Assembly: GCA_026770575.1 (NCBI GenBank)
Contig: MU657191.1
Coordinates: 201,852-265,851 of the forward strand
DNA: 64,000 nucleotides
Origin: Pelagophyceae sp. CCMP2097
Taxonomy: Eukaryota > Sar > Pelagophyceae
Direction: 5' to 3'
The notes beneath the pieces were generated by a model. The model made no database searches, was not told the DNA's origin, and worked only from the letters and a program-made list of their open reading frames with translations. The position numbers and the translations under genes were made by a program. The stretch's first letter is position 1; each line of letters opens with the position of its first letter. Positions 1 to 11,510 of this stretch are shown here, piece by piece.

Positions 1-28
1 CGGCGGACGACGCCCGTGTACGGTCGTC

Positions 29-1429
29 ATGCCGAGCCTCTGGCGATCCGTGCGCGAGGGCGCGTGGCTCGCCTGGGCGGTGGTCCGCTGCATTGCCGAG
101 GATAGGCTGTACTTGTGGGTGGTGGCGCGGTGGCGGAAAATCCCGTTGCAAGTCGCGGACCTTACGCCGGCGGCGATGAGCATTTTTATGGACCGCCGAA
201 TCGACGGCGTCGTCGCCGACGGCGAAAAGGCGCGGCAGTCGGAGCAGTGCGAGATTGGCGCGGGGGGCACGGGCACGGCGCGGTCGTGGCTCCGGCTCTC
301 CACATCGAGCGGCGCAGACGCGCGCGTCTTCGTCAAGCTGCCCGCATCTACCTTTTTCGAGCGCGTCTTCCTCACGGTCTTTGGCGTGTACAAGAACGAG
401 CTGGGCTTTTACCGCGCGTTGCGCGACGACGCTGCGTTGGCAAAAAAGCTGAGCGCCGTATCGTTCGCAAAAGCGCACGCCGCCGAGGCCGTCTTTGGCG
501 GCCGCTTCGTGCTCGTGCTCGAGGACCTGGCGGAGCGAGGGGCGGAGTTTCCAACCGTGGCCAGCAAGCACCCGCGGCCGCGCGTCGAGGTAAGGACCTG
601 TGAAGCCCCGTGGAGGGCTGCCCCAGGGATGGCCATCCCGTGGACGGCGTCAATGCTAGGCGGTGCTGCGGTCTTTGGCGAATCTGCACGCGCCGTTCTT
701 CGGCCGGCCGCCGCCGCACGTCTGGACGGACGCTTCGAGGCCGCCGTTTTTGCGCATAATCTCCGACGAAACGCTCAAAAACGTGCTCAAACGCTTCCCC
801 GGCCTGCTGCCGCCGCTTGTACTCGAGACGTACGAACTCTTCCTGGCCAACTACGAGGCCGTGCGCCGGCACTGGTCGGAAGGGGTGCTGACGCTGGTCC
901 ACGGCGACGCGCACCTCGGCAACATGTTCTTCGCCAACGGTGCGGTGGGGTTCTACGATCTGCAGTGCGTCGCGGCGGAGCACCCGTTTCGAGACGTCGC
1001 GTACCACCTCTGCAGCTCGTGCGACTCTGATGACCTCGCCTTGAACGAGCAACATTACGTCTCTTATTACGTTTCGCAACTCAACGCCGCAGCGGGTTTG
1101 CAAGTGCTGACGTTTGAAGCGGCCTGGGCCGCGTACCGCATCCATGCGCTTTGGGCCTGCTGCGCGTTTGTTTTATGTAGCGGAGCGTCGGAACTCTTCG
1201 AGTCCAAGATGGCCAAACTCACCATCAGACGAATCTGCGCCGCCATGGTGCGCCGCAAACGCGCGCACCGCGCCGCTGCGAACCGCGCTTACTTGCGCAG
1301 GTCCGCCTCGACACGCGCGGCGCGCTCGACGACGTCCTCGCCGCGCAGCGCGCAGAAACGGCAAAGGACAAAGGCATCGAGCCGCCCGACGTACGAGCCG
1401 CCGGTGCTGAAAGAGGGACGATTCCTTAA
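29..1429 (+). CDS. CHK/EcKL-like small-molecule kinase
   Basis: A protein-kinase-fold phosphotransferase of the aminoglycoside/choline kinase type (CHK, EcKL, DUF227 group), likely to phosphorylate a small hydroxylated molecule; the substrate cannot be read. Three exons join in phase 0: 29-589, 660-1247 and 1301-1429, giving about 425 residues. The introns have gtaagg...ctag and gtgcgc...gcag ends. The catalytic loop HGDAHLGN begins near residue 268, and FYDLQ about 15 residues later fits the metal-binding position of this fold (normally DFQ or DFE). An FVKLP strand in exon 1 could carry the ATP-binding Lys. The start ATG is the first in the window, so an upstream exon cannot be excluded. The stop lies 58 bp from the stop of the convergent RRM gene. 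The fold is secure; the substrate class is not. Confidence 0.72.
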
Positions 1430-1487
1430 AAACGAAGGGCCCAAGGCGGGCGAGGGAGGGACACAGGCGGCTTTTCGGCGCGGGTGG

Positions 1488-1672
1488 CTATCGTGCGTCG
1501 TATCGCGCGTCGAGGAAGGCCGATTCCGAATCCGCCGCGTATCGCGCGTCGTCGGTATCGTATCGTGCGTCGTCGGCGAAGTCGTCGGCGGCGTCGTCGG
1601 CGGCGATCTCAGGCTCATCGCGCTCGTCGTCGTCGTCGTCGTCGGCGGCGGCCTCGTCGTCGTCGTCGCCCT

Positions 1673-1703
<31 letters not shown>

Positions 1704-4326
1704 CTCGTCGTCATCGGCGGCGGCGGCCTTTTCAGGCTCATCGCGGTCGTCGTCGTCGTCGTCGTCCGCGGAGGCCTCGGCGTCGTCTTCGTCGTCGAAC
1801 GTCTTGGATTCAGTATTGCCCATCGGGAAGGGCACCTCCTCGGTCCAAGAAATGGAAAAGGGGGGTTGCTGGTCCGTGTCGCGGATTCTCGTAGAGGCGC
1901 GGAGCACCTCCCAGGCCCAGGCCGCGGAGACGTGCGACCGAAACCGCAGGCAGGCGCGGCTCGGCAGCGCGCTAAAGTCGCGGCGCCACAGTCGAACGCT
2001 GTAGGCGCTCGAGCTCGCGGCGGAGACCCCGTCGAACGCGGCGCGGAGGAGCTCGACGAGCTCCTCCTCGCCGAGCGACGGCGCGAGGTGGTGCAGGTAG
2101 AGCTGCTTGAGGTCCGTCGCCGGCTTGGTCCTGCAGGGCCTCTTGCGCACGACAAGGCCAAAGATGTTGAGCTCGGGCGCCGTCGCGTAGCGCGCGCTCT
2201 CGGCGGTGACGAATTCGACGAGGGCGCACGTGGGCGTCTCCGTGGGGGCCTCGATGCGCGCGCGATACGCCCTCTTGCCCTTTTTGCCTCGCGGCTCCTT
2301 CTTCTTCTTCTTCTTCTCGCTGTCGTAGCGGTCGTAGATCTGGACGGCGCGCACTTCGCCGCAGGGCTTGAACAGATCGCGCAGCTCGTCGGCGCCCATG
2401 TCGTGCGGCAGGTTCTGGATGAAGACGCTCCGCACGACGGACTCGTCGACGAGGTCGTCGTCGTCGTCGAGCCGAGGCCGCGCCGACGGCGAGGGCAGGC
2501 CGTCGACGGACTGCTCGTAGATCTTCGCCGGCGCCGCGGGCGCGTGCGCCGCCGGCGTAGGGTCGCTACGCCGCCGCGTGTGCACCAAAGCCGGGCCCGC
2601 CGACGCCACCGTAGCGACGTCAAACGACTGGTCCGGCTGGCCGAGGCCCGCGTCCATGTGCCCACCCTGCATGAAACCTGGCCGCGGCACCGCCGCCGGC
2701 GCCGTCGTGAAGCCCGCCACCGGCGCCGCCGACATGAAGCCCGGCCGCGGGCCACCGACGCCCGACATGAAGCCCGGCCGCGGGCCGTCGGCGGCGCCGA
2801 GCCCTGCGGCGGCGGCGAGGCCGAGGCGCGGGGCTGGCGCGGGGCCGTTCTTGCCGTGGAGGTTAGGTTGGTGGAGCGAAAGGACGTCTTCCTCGATCGA
2901 CAGTTGCGCAAATGTGCCGTCGTCCGTGGCGCTCTTACGGATCGTGCGGCCGAGCAGCATCTCGCTGAAGTCCGGGGCCGACCGCAGCGGTTTTGAGGCA
3001 CCGCCGGGGCTCGCATATTTTTCTTTTTGCGCCTGAATTCCGTCGATGACCGTCTGGTGCGCGCGCTGCGCCTGCTGCGCCTGCTGGAAGTAGGGCTTGA
3101 TGGCCATCAGCGCCAATGCGCCCTGCGCCTCGACGGGCGCGAACCACTCCTGCTCCTCGGCCAACGCCAACGCCGCGTTGCTCAGGACCCAATCGCGCAG
3201 GTCCAGAGTGTACGGCTCGTGCTCCGTCGGCGTCGCCCACTTCACCAGATTGTCGCCCGCGCGTAAAGCCGCATGCGCGCCCAGCGCCTTGAGCGCGCCC
3301 GGCAGCACCTACGCAAGTGGGGACCGTCCGGGCAGAGGCCTTGAGGACCTTTTGAACAGAGGCCTTGAGGACCCAGAGGCCAATCGAATGTCCGGGCGAC
3401 GCACGCGGAGTCGGAGATCGCCGCCGAACTTTGGCTTTGTCTTTGCAAACTTTTCCAAGTGGATGACCGCGTCCAGCCTCTTCCTCGCCACGGGCGGGCA
3501 CGTCCAGACGACGTCGCAGGCCAAAGACTCTGAATGGGCGAGCCAGCGCAGGACCTCTCTAGAATCGACGCCGAGCTCGGCGGCGGCGTGCTGCAGCGAC
3601 GCCCGCGCCGCGGGAGGAAAGAAAGAGTCTTCGACCCCCGCGCCGTCAAACAGCTCGAGCTGCGACCCGACCAAGCCGCCGCCTGCGTCGCAAAGGTCGG
3701 CGGGCCGCCCGGCGTTCATCTCAAAGTCGCACCGATGGCGCGCATGAGCGGCTGGACGACTGCGGCGACTTCGGCTCTGGTTCCGGCTTTGGGTTTTGCG
3801 CCCTGCGGCGCCTTTTCCCAGTGCGGCAGCGACATGGTCGCGAAGAAGATGGTGTACTGCTCGACTTCGTCTTGCAACGGCGGCCGAGGCGCCGTGGGGC
3901 ACGTCGGAGCGTCGGGCCCCGCGCGGACAGACGCCATCAGCGTCCCGACGTCCAGCCGAGTCTCGCGGCGGTACGCGCCTAGGAAGAAGCGTCACCGCCT
4001 CTGCCGCCCGGTTCGACAGGTTCGCGACGCGGGCCGTTGCCGCAGTCGTCTTCAGTTTCGTCGTACAGAAGGTAGCGCTCCAGCGTGACGCGCCCGGCTT
4101 CAGAGGCCCAGCCCAACTTCTTCGTGAGCACGGAATTGTACAGCGCCGACGCGCGGAACTTGTTCCTCGACTCGAGCGGGCCCGAGCCGTAGCGGTCCAG
4201 CGACTTGGTCAGGTTGACAATCGCCTGGCGGTTCGAGACGAAGGAGGACAAGTCCTGGAAGACGGCGACGGCGTTGGCCTTGAGCATCACCTCGGCGTGC
4301 GTCCGCAGCAGCCCGCCCTGCATCAT
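1488..4326 (-). CDS. RNA-binding protein with RRM modules and long acidic tail
   Basis: Four exons (4326-4029, 3978-3733, 3682-3405, 3308-1488), phases all consistent, give about 880 residues. The N-terminal 350 residues are helical and unrecognised. Then come three GPRPGFMSG-like repeats and a convincing RRM, with RNP2-like VFIQNL, RNP1-like ALVEF and a Lys-rich insertion between them. A second weaker RRM-like block begins at KQLYLHHL. The last 90 residues are runs of Asp/Glu broken by Ala, encoded by GTC/GTCGTC repeats on the plus strand. It probably binds RNA in the nucleus or cytoplasm, and the acidic tail suggests protein or nucleosome contacts. The start is the first of two adjacent ATGs after an upstream stop; the 96-nt third intron contains a tandem repeat. 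No orthologue was recognised by eye. Confidence 0.68.
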
Positions 4327-4608
4327 GGCGAAAGGCGGAAACGGCTTTCGCCACTCCCTTGGACCCGCCGCGTCTCAAGGGAGCCGCGCCGGTCGCGTCA
4401 CCCTATGTGGCTCAGTGGCGACGTATTCTCAGAACCAAGCACGCTGCGTTTCCCCCATGCGGTCCCCTTTGACGACTTCGCGGAAACAAAGATATCGCCA
4501 ATCGCCGTCTTTAACGAGGTGCGAGGTCACGGCGGAGACGCGCAATCGGCGCGGGGTCCAAAACGAGTTAGGCGGTTGCGGCCGCGGCGCCGGCGCGCCG
4601 TCGCGGGT

Positions 4609-7562
4609 TTACGTCGACTTTCGCGTCTTTTTCTTCCGGCGCAGCGCCGGCAAAAAGCCGCCCTCGTCGGCCGGCACGAGCTCGACCTCGTCGTCCCGCG
4701 CCACCTCGGCCGCCTCGGCCGTCTCGGGCGACGCCGTCTCGGGCGACGCGGGCGACGCGGGCGTGCTCGAGAGCACGCCGTCGGCGCGCTCGAAGGATTG
4801 CTCGAGGACGCGGCCCGTGGCGTCAAAAGGGTCCCGCGCAACGCCGTACCGCAGCCGCTCCGGCCGCACGAGCTTGATGACCTGCGGAAACGGTCGGGGG
4901 GCGTGCAATTGCGACGGACGCAAGGGACGCACGTCTTGTGCGTGGCTCGAATTTGAGGACGTTTCGTCGTCGTCGTTCGGCCGCGCGCGGTACGCCGGCG
5001 CCGCCTGCAGCGTCGCCTCCTGGATGGGCGGCGTCGCGAGCATGGCCTCCTTGCGCGCGTGCTCGGCCTTCTTGTGCTGCGCCACCGTGCGCAGCGTGCG
5101 GGCGTCGAGGGCCGCGCCGGACCCGTACGCGATGGCCTGCGCGGCCACGAAAAGCTTCTCAATCTCGCGGCCGGAAAAGCCGTGCGTCGTCGCCGTCACG
5201 TCGGCGAGGCAGGGCTCGTCAACGTCGGCCGCGATGTTTAAAGCCGCGGGGCCCGTCCAGCGCGCCCAAAGACTGCGTCTGCGCCGATCCGAGAGGCGGC
5301 CAATATACTTCTCAAAGTACAGTTTGACCAAGTCCAAACGCGCTTCGTACGCCGGCAGGCCGAAGTACAGCGTCTCGTCGACGCGGTCGAGCACCGCCTA
5401 TTGAAGCGTTTTGGGGGTTCTCGAGGGGGCATGGACGTACCTCGTCGAGGTCGTCTGCGCGGTTCGTCGCGAGCACGAGCACAAACGAGTTGGTCGGCGA
5501 CCCCGTCTGGTACAGAAACGCGTTGAGCGCGTTGCGCATGTGCTCCGTCAGCCGCGCGCGCGACCGCGACGCCAGAAAAGCCTCTGCCTCGTCAATGAAG
5601 ATCAAAACACCCGTCTCGCTGGTTCGGGCCCAGCGGAAGAGGGCGTGCAGCGCGGTGACACCCTCGGACCCCAGAGGCCCGACGTCGCCGCCGGACATGA
5701 GAGCGTACTCCAGACCCGACGCGGCGGCGAGCTTGCGGGCGACCAAAGTCTTGCCCGTGCCCGGCGGCCCGTGGAGGAGCATGTGACGAAATGGCGCGCG
5801 GTTCGTCTTTGCGTTGCGCGTGGCGATCGAAAGCTGCAGCACGCGCTCGCGCAGGTCCTCGGGTAACACGACGCCGTGCAAGAATTCGGCCTGCTTGGCG
5901 GCGCCGTAGGCTTGGTCCGCCGCGAGCTTGTCCAAGTCCAAGGCGTACTCGGCCGCAATGCGCTTCAAATCGCCCGCCTCCCAAGCCACCAGAGCGCCGC
6001 GGTGCTTCGCCAGCGCCCTGGAAAAGACCCGCCGGAGCCTTCTGTACGCCTTGTTCGGCCCTCTGTAGAAAACAAACGCCGGCACGCCGCGGACCAGGCC
6101 GCGGTAGAGCAAAGTGCGGAATAAAAAGTGCAGCACGACCTTGGTCGTGGCCATGCGCTTCCTCGACGTCTCTCGCACGAGGCGCGGCCGGCCGAAGTAC
6201 GCCTCTGCGAGCGACCTCGCTAAAATGGCCGCCTCGCGCGCAAAGAAGCCGCCCCCCACCAATGCGATCATGGCGAGGACGAGAGTCAAAAGCGACTTTG
6301 GGTCGTCGATGAGCGTCGTCGCGCCCGAAGCGAAGAAGCCCGCGGCCACGGCAATCGCCTCTAAAACCTTTCGGCGGTCTTCGGCGGCTTGAGCCCGCAT
6401 CGCCCGGAGCCGCACGTCCTCGTTCTCGCGCTCCGTCGCCGCGCGCGCGGCGGCCTCGGCCTTGACTCTTTCGAGCTCGGCGACGCGCCGTAAAGCCTCG
6501 ACGCGCAGCTCGTCGTCCAAGCGCTGCCTCAGCACGGCCTCGTCCGTCGCGCGCCGGAGAGCCTCTTGCCTCTTCAGCGAATCCTCGGCGAGGACGAGGC
6601 CCGCGGCGTGGCGGTCGCGCGCGGCCGCGTCCTGGTCCGCCACACGCAAACGCGCGCGGCCGTCCTCCATGGCCAGCGACGCGTTCTCGAGGCGCTGCCG
6701 CATCAGCGCGGCCTCGCGCTCCGCCGCCGCCTCGGCTTCGAGGCGTTCCTCCTCGTGGACGAGTTGGGAACGGACTTCGGCCTCCATTTTGACCTTTTCC
6801 TCGTCGCCCGCCGCCGCCTCGCGCTTCAGCGCCGCCTCTAGAGCTTCGAAGCGGAGGCGCTGGTCCGCGGCCATGGTTTCCACGGCGGAAACGACGCCGT
6901 CCAAGTCGGCCTGCCTCTTGGCGAGCTCTTGGGCGGCGCCGACGCCGTGCATGAAGATGACGTTTTGGTCGACGTGGGCGAAATTCTCCACGTAGTGCAC
7001 CTCGGAAGCGCCGCCGACCACGGCCGCAAACGCGCGCCGGCCGACGTGCACCGCCTCCGGCAGCAGGTCCTCGACCTCTTCTCCGATCACCCCGAGCTGC
7101 CGCCGGCCCTCGACCGAGTCGAACTCGAGCTCGAAGAGGCGCAGAGGGATGGCGCGCACGACGGCGAGCATCGCAGACGTGTTCGCGCCCTCGAGCCTCT
7201 TGTACACCGCCGCCTGCGCACGAAGAGCGTCGACCACGCGACAGTGCGCATCAACAACGCACCGACGTGGTGCCGAGCGACACGGCCGCCTCGGCGGACG
7301 GCGCGTTCGCGTTCGCCGGCGGCGGCCCTTGCGGAGGCACTGGCGCCGTGGCAGAAGCCGTCAAAGCCGCCGGAGGCGCCGTCGACGCGGCGGCGACGTG
7401 AGCATCAGCGGCGGCGGCGGCTCCCGAAGGGCGCGGCGGCGGCGGCGGCGGCGCTCGCGCGACGGGCGGCGGCGGCGCCTTGAGCGGCGTGCCTGTCGCG
7501 CGCGACGCGGCGGCGCGGGCCTTGGCGAGTGCGTCGTTCGTCTTCGAGGACCCGCCGTGCAT
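4609..7562 (-). CDS. ATAD3: ATAD3-type AAA+ ATPase with N-terminal MYRF-like ICA (peptidase S74) domain
   Basis: ATAD3 is a mitochondrial inner-membrane AAA+ ATPase linked to nucleoid and cristae organisation. Exons 7562-7263, 7213-5441 and 5397-4609 give about 953 residues. In order there is a Pro/Ala-rich segment (1-95); an intramolecular-chaperone auto-processing domain like that of MYRF and phage S74 proteins (about 100-210), with Ser100 and Lys105, QLGVIGEEVEDLLPEAV and ENFAHVDQNVIFMHGVGA; a long charged coiled coil with the ATAD3 signature KRQEALRRAT; a hydrophobic segment; the PRLVRETSR motif; then the AAA module with Walker A GPPGTGKT (582-589), Walker B FIDEAEAF, sensor VLATNRADD and arginine-finger region VLDRVDETLYFGLP. 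Introns are 49 and 43 nt. An alternative start at 7727 would add a hydrophobic leader through a 48-nt intron with a weaker gtgatt donor. The ICA fusion is not normal for ATAD3. Confidence 0.88.
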
Positions 7563-8110
7563 CCGCGCCGCCGCCTAGAGCCCGCTGTGACGCGCCGTCC
7601 CGGAGCGCGCCATTTGAATCACCGACAGACGCTCGGAAGCTCGAGACGCCGGGAGGATGACCGCGCGCGCCGCGTCGGTGTTGCCGCGAGCGCATGCGGC
7701 GAGCGCCGCGAGCGCGAGCAGCAGCATCGCGTGGCCGCACAAGGGACGCTGATTCGAACCTCCACCGGACTGCTCTTCAGCGAGCGTCGTCGCTAAAAAG
7801 GATGCGGCGTCCGCGGCCGCGTCTACGTCAAAGAAAAAGCTCGTGCTCCGACCCTCGCGGCGCGGTCCAGGCGTCCGAGGCTACGGGTCGTTTCAAAAAA
7901 AGATGAGGATGCGCCTTGGAGGCACTATGAGATGGCGCGGAAGCATGGGACTGCATAGAAAGGGGTGCCTTCCTGCGTCGTGGGTGCGCGCTCGCGGGCG
8001 CCGGGGCCAGCCTCCGAGGTTTGAGCCGGATGACGCGGCGCCGTGGCGCCGTGAGAGTCGCGGGGGCCTCGGCTCGGGCGCCAGCGGGGGCGGCCTTGCG
8101 GGGGCCCACT
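7563..8110. other. intergenic stretch between ATAD3 5' end and AMBRA1-like 3' end
   Basis: No convincing gene. On the minus strand an ATG at 7727 opens a 50-codon frame with a signal-like start (MLLLALAALAACARG) ending in ctctag just before the ATAD3 ATG. It may be an upstream ATAD3 exon or leader. A tRNA B-box-like string near 7755 has no partner stems. The rest is probably 3' UTR of the AMBRA1-like gene. Confidence 0.5.
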
Positions 8111-10220
8111 TCACTCTTGCCGCGGCAGCGGCAGTACAGCGCCGCCGGCAGCGCGCGGCGGCGCGGGCGCGCGCGGCGTCATCTTGCAGATGCGGCCCTG
8201 CTTGGTGCCGTAGACGACTCCCGCGCCGGGCGCGGGGTGGAAGCGCGCGATGTTGACGTCGTCGCCAATCTCCTCGCGCGCGTCGACCCGCGCCATGTCG
8301 CCGACTCGGTAGACTACGGAGACAACGCGCGGCACGCCGTCGCCGAAGGTGCCGTCGCCGCCGCGCGAGTGGCCGAGGATGACCAACGACGCCGTAGGCG
8401 ACAGCTTGACGCTCGTGACAATGTCGCTTCCCGCCACGTCCCACTGCTGGTTGCCAGCAAAGCTGTGGTCGTCCAGCGCCGTCGCCTGCAGCAGCGTGCA
8501 GTCGACGTCGTCACCGGCCGCTTTGCTGGGCGGCGCTTTTTGCAGCGCGTCTGCCAGCGACACGACGACGAGGTGCGGCTTGAAGCGGCCCGCCGCGCGC
8601 GGCGCGTCGGCGCCGTCGGGCGCGGCCGCATCCGCGGGCGCGTCCCAGGACCGCCGCGCGCCTGCGGCGTTGCCGTCGAGCTGTCTCGGCGCCCCCGCCG
8701 CGAGCGGATCCACGACGCGCCACCACGGCACGAGCGCGCGCGGCGGCGGCGCTTCGGGCTTCGCCTCGGCGGAGGCGGCGCGCGCTCGCGGCGCGGCTCC
8801 CGAGCGGAAGGACCACCTCGGGGCCGGCGTCGGTGTCGTCGCTTGCGCGTCGCGACAAGTGCGCGGCGTGACGGCGGCGTCGGCGCCGTCGGTGTCGGCG
8901 CGCGCGCGCGCCGGTGGCCGCGCGGCCGCGCCGGCGGCGGCGACGTCGGCCTCGAAGGGCAGCCACAGCTCTGCGCACGAGCAGAGGAACTTGCCGTCAG
9001 GCGAAATGTCAAAGCCGCCGTCGTTGTAGAAGAGCGCGCGGCGCAGCACGCACCGCGGCGTGCCCGAGATAGCCTTGCCGTCGCCCTGCACGGGCAGCAC
9101 CATGGGCGGCGCCGCGGGCGCGGGCCGGGCGCCGCCGCCCATGGCGTCGTTGAACGACAGCGTGTCGTCGGTGGCGGCGCCGAGCGCCGGCCAGCTGTGC
9201 GTGCGCAGCGCCGGCGGCGGCGGCGGCGGCGCGGCCGCGCGCGGCGCCAGGCCCGCCATGGCGTGGTCCATGCCGCGGCCCGCCGACAGCTGCGCGCCCG
9301 ACGCCGCGCGCCCGAGGCGCGCGTGCCGGTTCGACGCGCGCGCAGCCTCGAGGTCAAAGTCGCAGAGCATGAGCTGGAACGTTATGCGCGCCTGCAAAGT
9401 GTGGTTGGGCACAAAAGCTCCGGAATGCAAAAGGCGACTCCTGCCGGGGATTCCGACGCGCCGTGCCGTTCCGCCGCTCGGCCTCTGTCGCGGCGGCGGT
9501 CGTGGCGTTGGCGTTGGCGGTGGCCGTGTTGTTCGCGGCGCCGACGATGATGGCGCTGCACCGCGGCACGAAGCTGAGGCAGCGGATCGGGTGCGCGTGC
9601 GTAAACTCCTGCCGCGGCGGGCTGCCAGAGGCGTAGTCCCAGAGGTAGATGGACGTGCCCGACGCAATGGCCAAGATGTCCACCGTCGGGTGGAACGACA
9701 GCGAGATGATTGCGCGGTCCTAGGTGGGGTGAGGCGTCGGACCGCCGCGCCGCGCGCGTCGCCGGTCGTTTTCGACGTCCGGCCGTCAGCGGCCGCCCCA
9801 GCAAGAGTTGGATTTCTTCCATTGTGCGATTTTTGGGTGCGGCGCGGCGTCCTTACGAGGAGCGTGCGGTGGAGGCAGGCCTGGGTGCGCGTGTCCCAGA
9901 TTCGCGCCTCGAAGCCGAGGCAGCCGGAGGCGACGATGTCTGGGTGCGTCGGGTGGAACTTGACCGTCCAGGGCGTGCGCGGGTGGCCCACGAGCGTCGC
10001 CTCGACGCGCCCGCTCGCAAAGTCGATGACCTTGACGGTATGGTCGCCGTGCGTCGACGCGAAGCGGCCTGCGGGGCAGGCGTCGGCGCTCCGGCGCGCT
10101 CGCAGCGCGGCCGCGCCACGCACGCCGGTCGTTGGAGAAGGCGACGGAGATGGTCGACTTGGTCGACGGCGGCAGCTCGAGGTACTCTGCGGAACAGTCG
10201 CAAACGCTCCGGAGCTCCAT
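8111..10220 (-). CDS. AMBRA1: AMBRA1-like WD40 protein
   Basis: AMBRA1 is a WD40 scaffold and cullin-4 substrate receptor that promotes autophagy initiation downstream of TOR. Exons 10220-10124, 10068-9857, 9719-about 9546 and 9391-8111 give about 587 residues. Family matches include LELPPSTKSTISVAFS, the repeat GHPRTPWTVKFHP followed by DIVASGCLGFEARIWD, then IISLSFHPTVDILAIA, ITFQLMLCDFD, GGFDISPDGKFLCSC and, near the C-terminus, DDVNIARFHP with VVYGTKQGRI. In animals these N- and C-terminal WD blocks form one split propeller; here a low-complexity Ala/Pro/Arg linker lies between them. Introns 1 and 2 are 55 and 137 nt; the intron 3 donor is uncertain (a gtcggc at 9545 fits phase). The long disordered C-terminal half of animal AMBRA1 is absent. 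Upstream coding exons around 10400-10925 could belong to this gene. Confidence 0.75.
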
Positions 10221-10389
10221 GAGTTCCTACCGCACGTGTCGCGACGCGCGTCGAGCCGCTAAGGCAGAGGCGCGGCAGGTGGGAAGTTTTTTTCGGGCCA
10301 GCACGACTCGAGCTGCGGCCTCTCCGAGGAGGGGACCCCCAAAGAGGCGTCGCGGCGGCAGAGGGGCGAAGCGCTAGACAAAGAGGGCG

Positions 10390-10925
10390 ACGCACGGCGG
10401 CGAAGATGCGCTCCGCTTGCACTTTCCACGCCTACGCGGGTGGCTCCAGAGCGGCCTCGCCGCGCGCTCGCATCGACTCCAGAGCGCGCCCGCAAAGAGG
10501 GCGGCGGCGGGCGCGCTTTGGCGGCGAATTCCGTTTTCGGCAGCCGGCCGGTGCGGCGCGTTACCTGGCAGACGACGAGCGCGCAGAGGCCGACGGGGTA
10601 GCCGAGCGCCTGCGCGGCGGAGTTCCCGGGCCGCCCGCCCCCGCGGCGGCGCGCTTCGGGCCGCACCTCAATGACGAGGCCCGGGAGGAACGACGGGGTC
10701 ATCTCGAGGCCGACGAGGTGGTTGAAGCCGGGCTCGGGCGAGGGCGGGCTGTAGGCCTGCTCGAGCGCGCCGCCGGGCCGCAGTGACGCGACGGACCGCG
10801 GCGTCAGCAGCTCGTCGCGGCCGCAGAGGTCCATGTCGGCGTCGCAGTCCACCGGCATGCGGCCCTCGGCGCCCGCCGCGGGCCGCCGCGCCAGGACGCC
10901 GACCTCGAGCCGCGGGGACTGCGTC
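10390..10925 (-). CDS. unassigned exons upstream of the AMBRA1-like gene
   Basis: Two minus-strand open stretches look coding. The larger, about 10925-10561, follows a cgacgcag acceptor and ends at a gtaacg donor; it contains GFNHLVGLEMTPSFLPGLVI and a hydrophobic end GYPVGLCALVVCQ. A short segment reading AWKVQAERIFAA follows a gcgtag acceptor near 10432. Both joins are phase 0, and a third phase-0 join to the AMBRA1-like first exon (acceptor ggtag at about 10226) is possible. They are either 5' exons of that gene or a separate small membrane protein. No family was recognised. Confidence 0.35.
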
Positions 10926-10929
10926 GTGC

Positions 10930-11510
10930 CGGACCCGCGGGGGGTTAACAGTATTGGTGCCGGGAGCCGGGGGGGGGGTTGCGGCCGCTCGCCTCAGTCG
11001 AGAAAGTTGGAGACACAAAGTTTTGTTTCTCATCACTTGGAGCCCATAACCTTCAACGGGTGATTTATTCTCCGACGCACCCTCGCCTGCCTCGCCCGCT
11101 TCCGACTGCGGCGGCGTGCGCCGACCACGTAACTCTACGATTTCCCGTAAGAGTTTGATGAAATTCATTTCACACATCAATCTCCTTTCAGTGTGACCTG
11201 AAGCCGATGGACACGCGTGCGCCGGGAAGCCCCGATCGCGCCGAGTCGCGCCGCCTCCCGTCTCGGGATATTCGGAGGCGTTGTTGAACCTCGTCGACGT
11301 CGTCGTCGACGTCGTCGATCTTCGTCGATGAGAAAGCTCGGGAGAGTTCTTGATGCAAATCTGGAAAATGCGCTGAGCTTTCCTTGAAACGCCGCGGCTG
11401 CTACAACACATAGTAGACGGAAGCTCGCGTCGTGACCGCAGCCGCCGTGATCGCCCTGCCTCGGGTCGTGCCCTCGCAGGCGCCGTTTCAGGCGGGGTGC
11501 GCGGGGCGGC
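10930..11510. other. intergenic region with GTC/GAC microsatellite
   Basis: No gene is supported. A GTCGTCGAC microsatellite runs from about 11290 to 11330 and could fold on itself because it is locally palindromic. The composition is less GC-rich around 11020-11180. The stretch lies upstream of the plus-strand membrane protein at 11511 and should contain its promoter. Confidence 0.5.

Noticed and set aside
1600..1810. GTC repeats as a stand-alone microsatellite or CRISPR-like array
   Set aside because: They encode the Asp-rich tail of the RRM protein in frame; no spacer structure.
663..2996. 777-codon open frame on the plus strand over the RRM gene
   Set aside because: Past 1247 it is antisense to the RRM gene and consists of Val/Arg runs from GTC repeats; only 660-1247 is a real exon.
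7745..7775. tRNA B-box-like string (gattcgaacctcc) on the minus strand
   Set aside because: The 5-bp T-stem does not pair and no D-arm or acceptor stem is found at tRNA distance.
8021..10262. Long plus-strand frames opposite the AMBRA1-like gene
   Set aside because: Arg/Ala-rich shadows produced by GC skew; the minus strand carries recognisable WD40 motifs.
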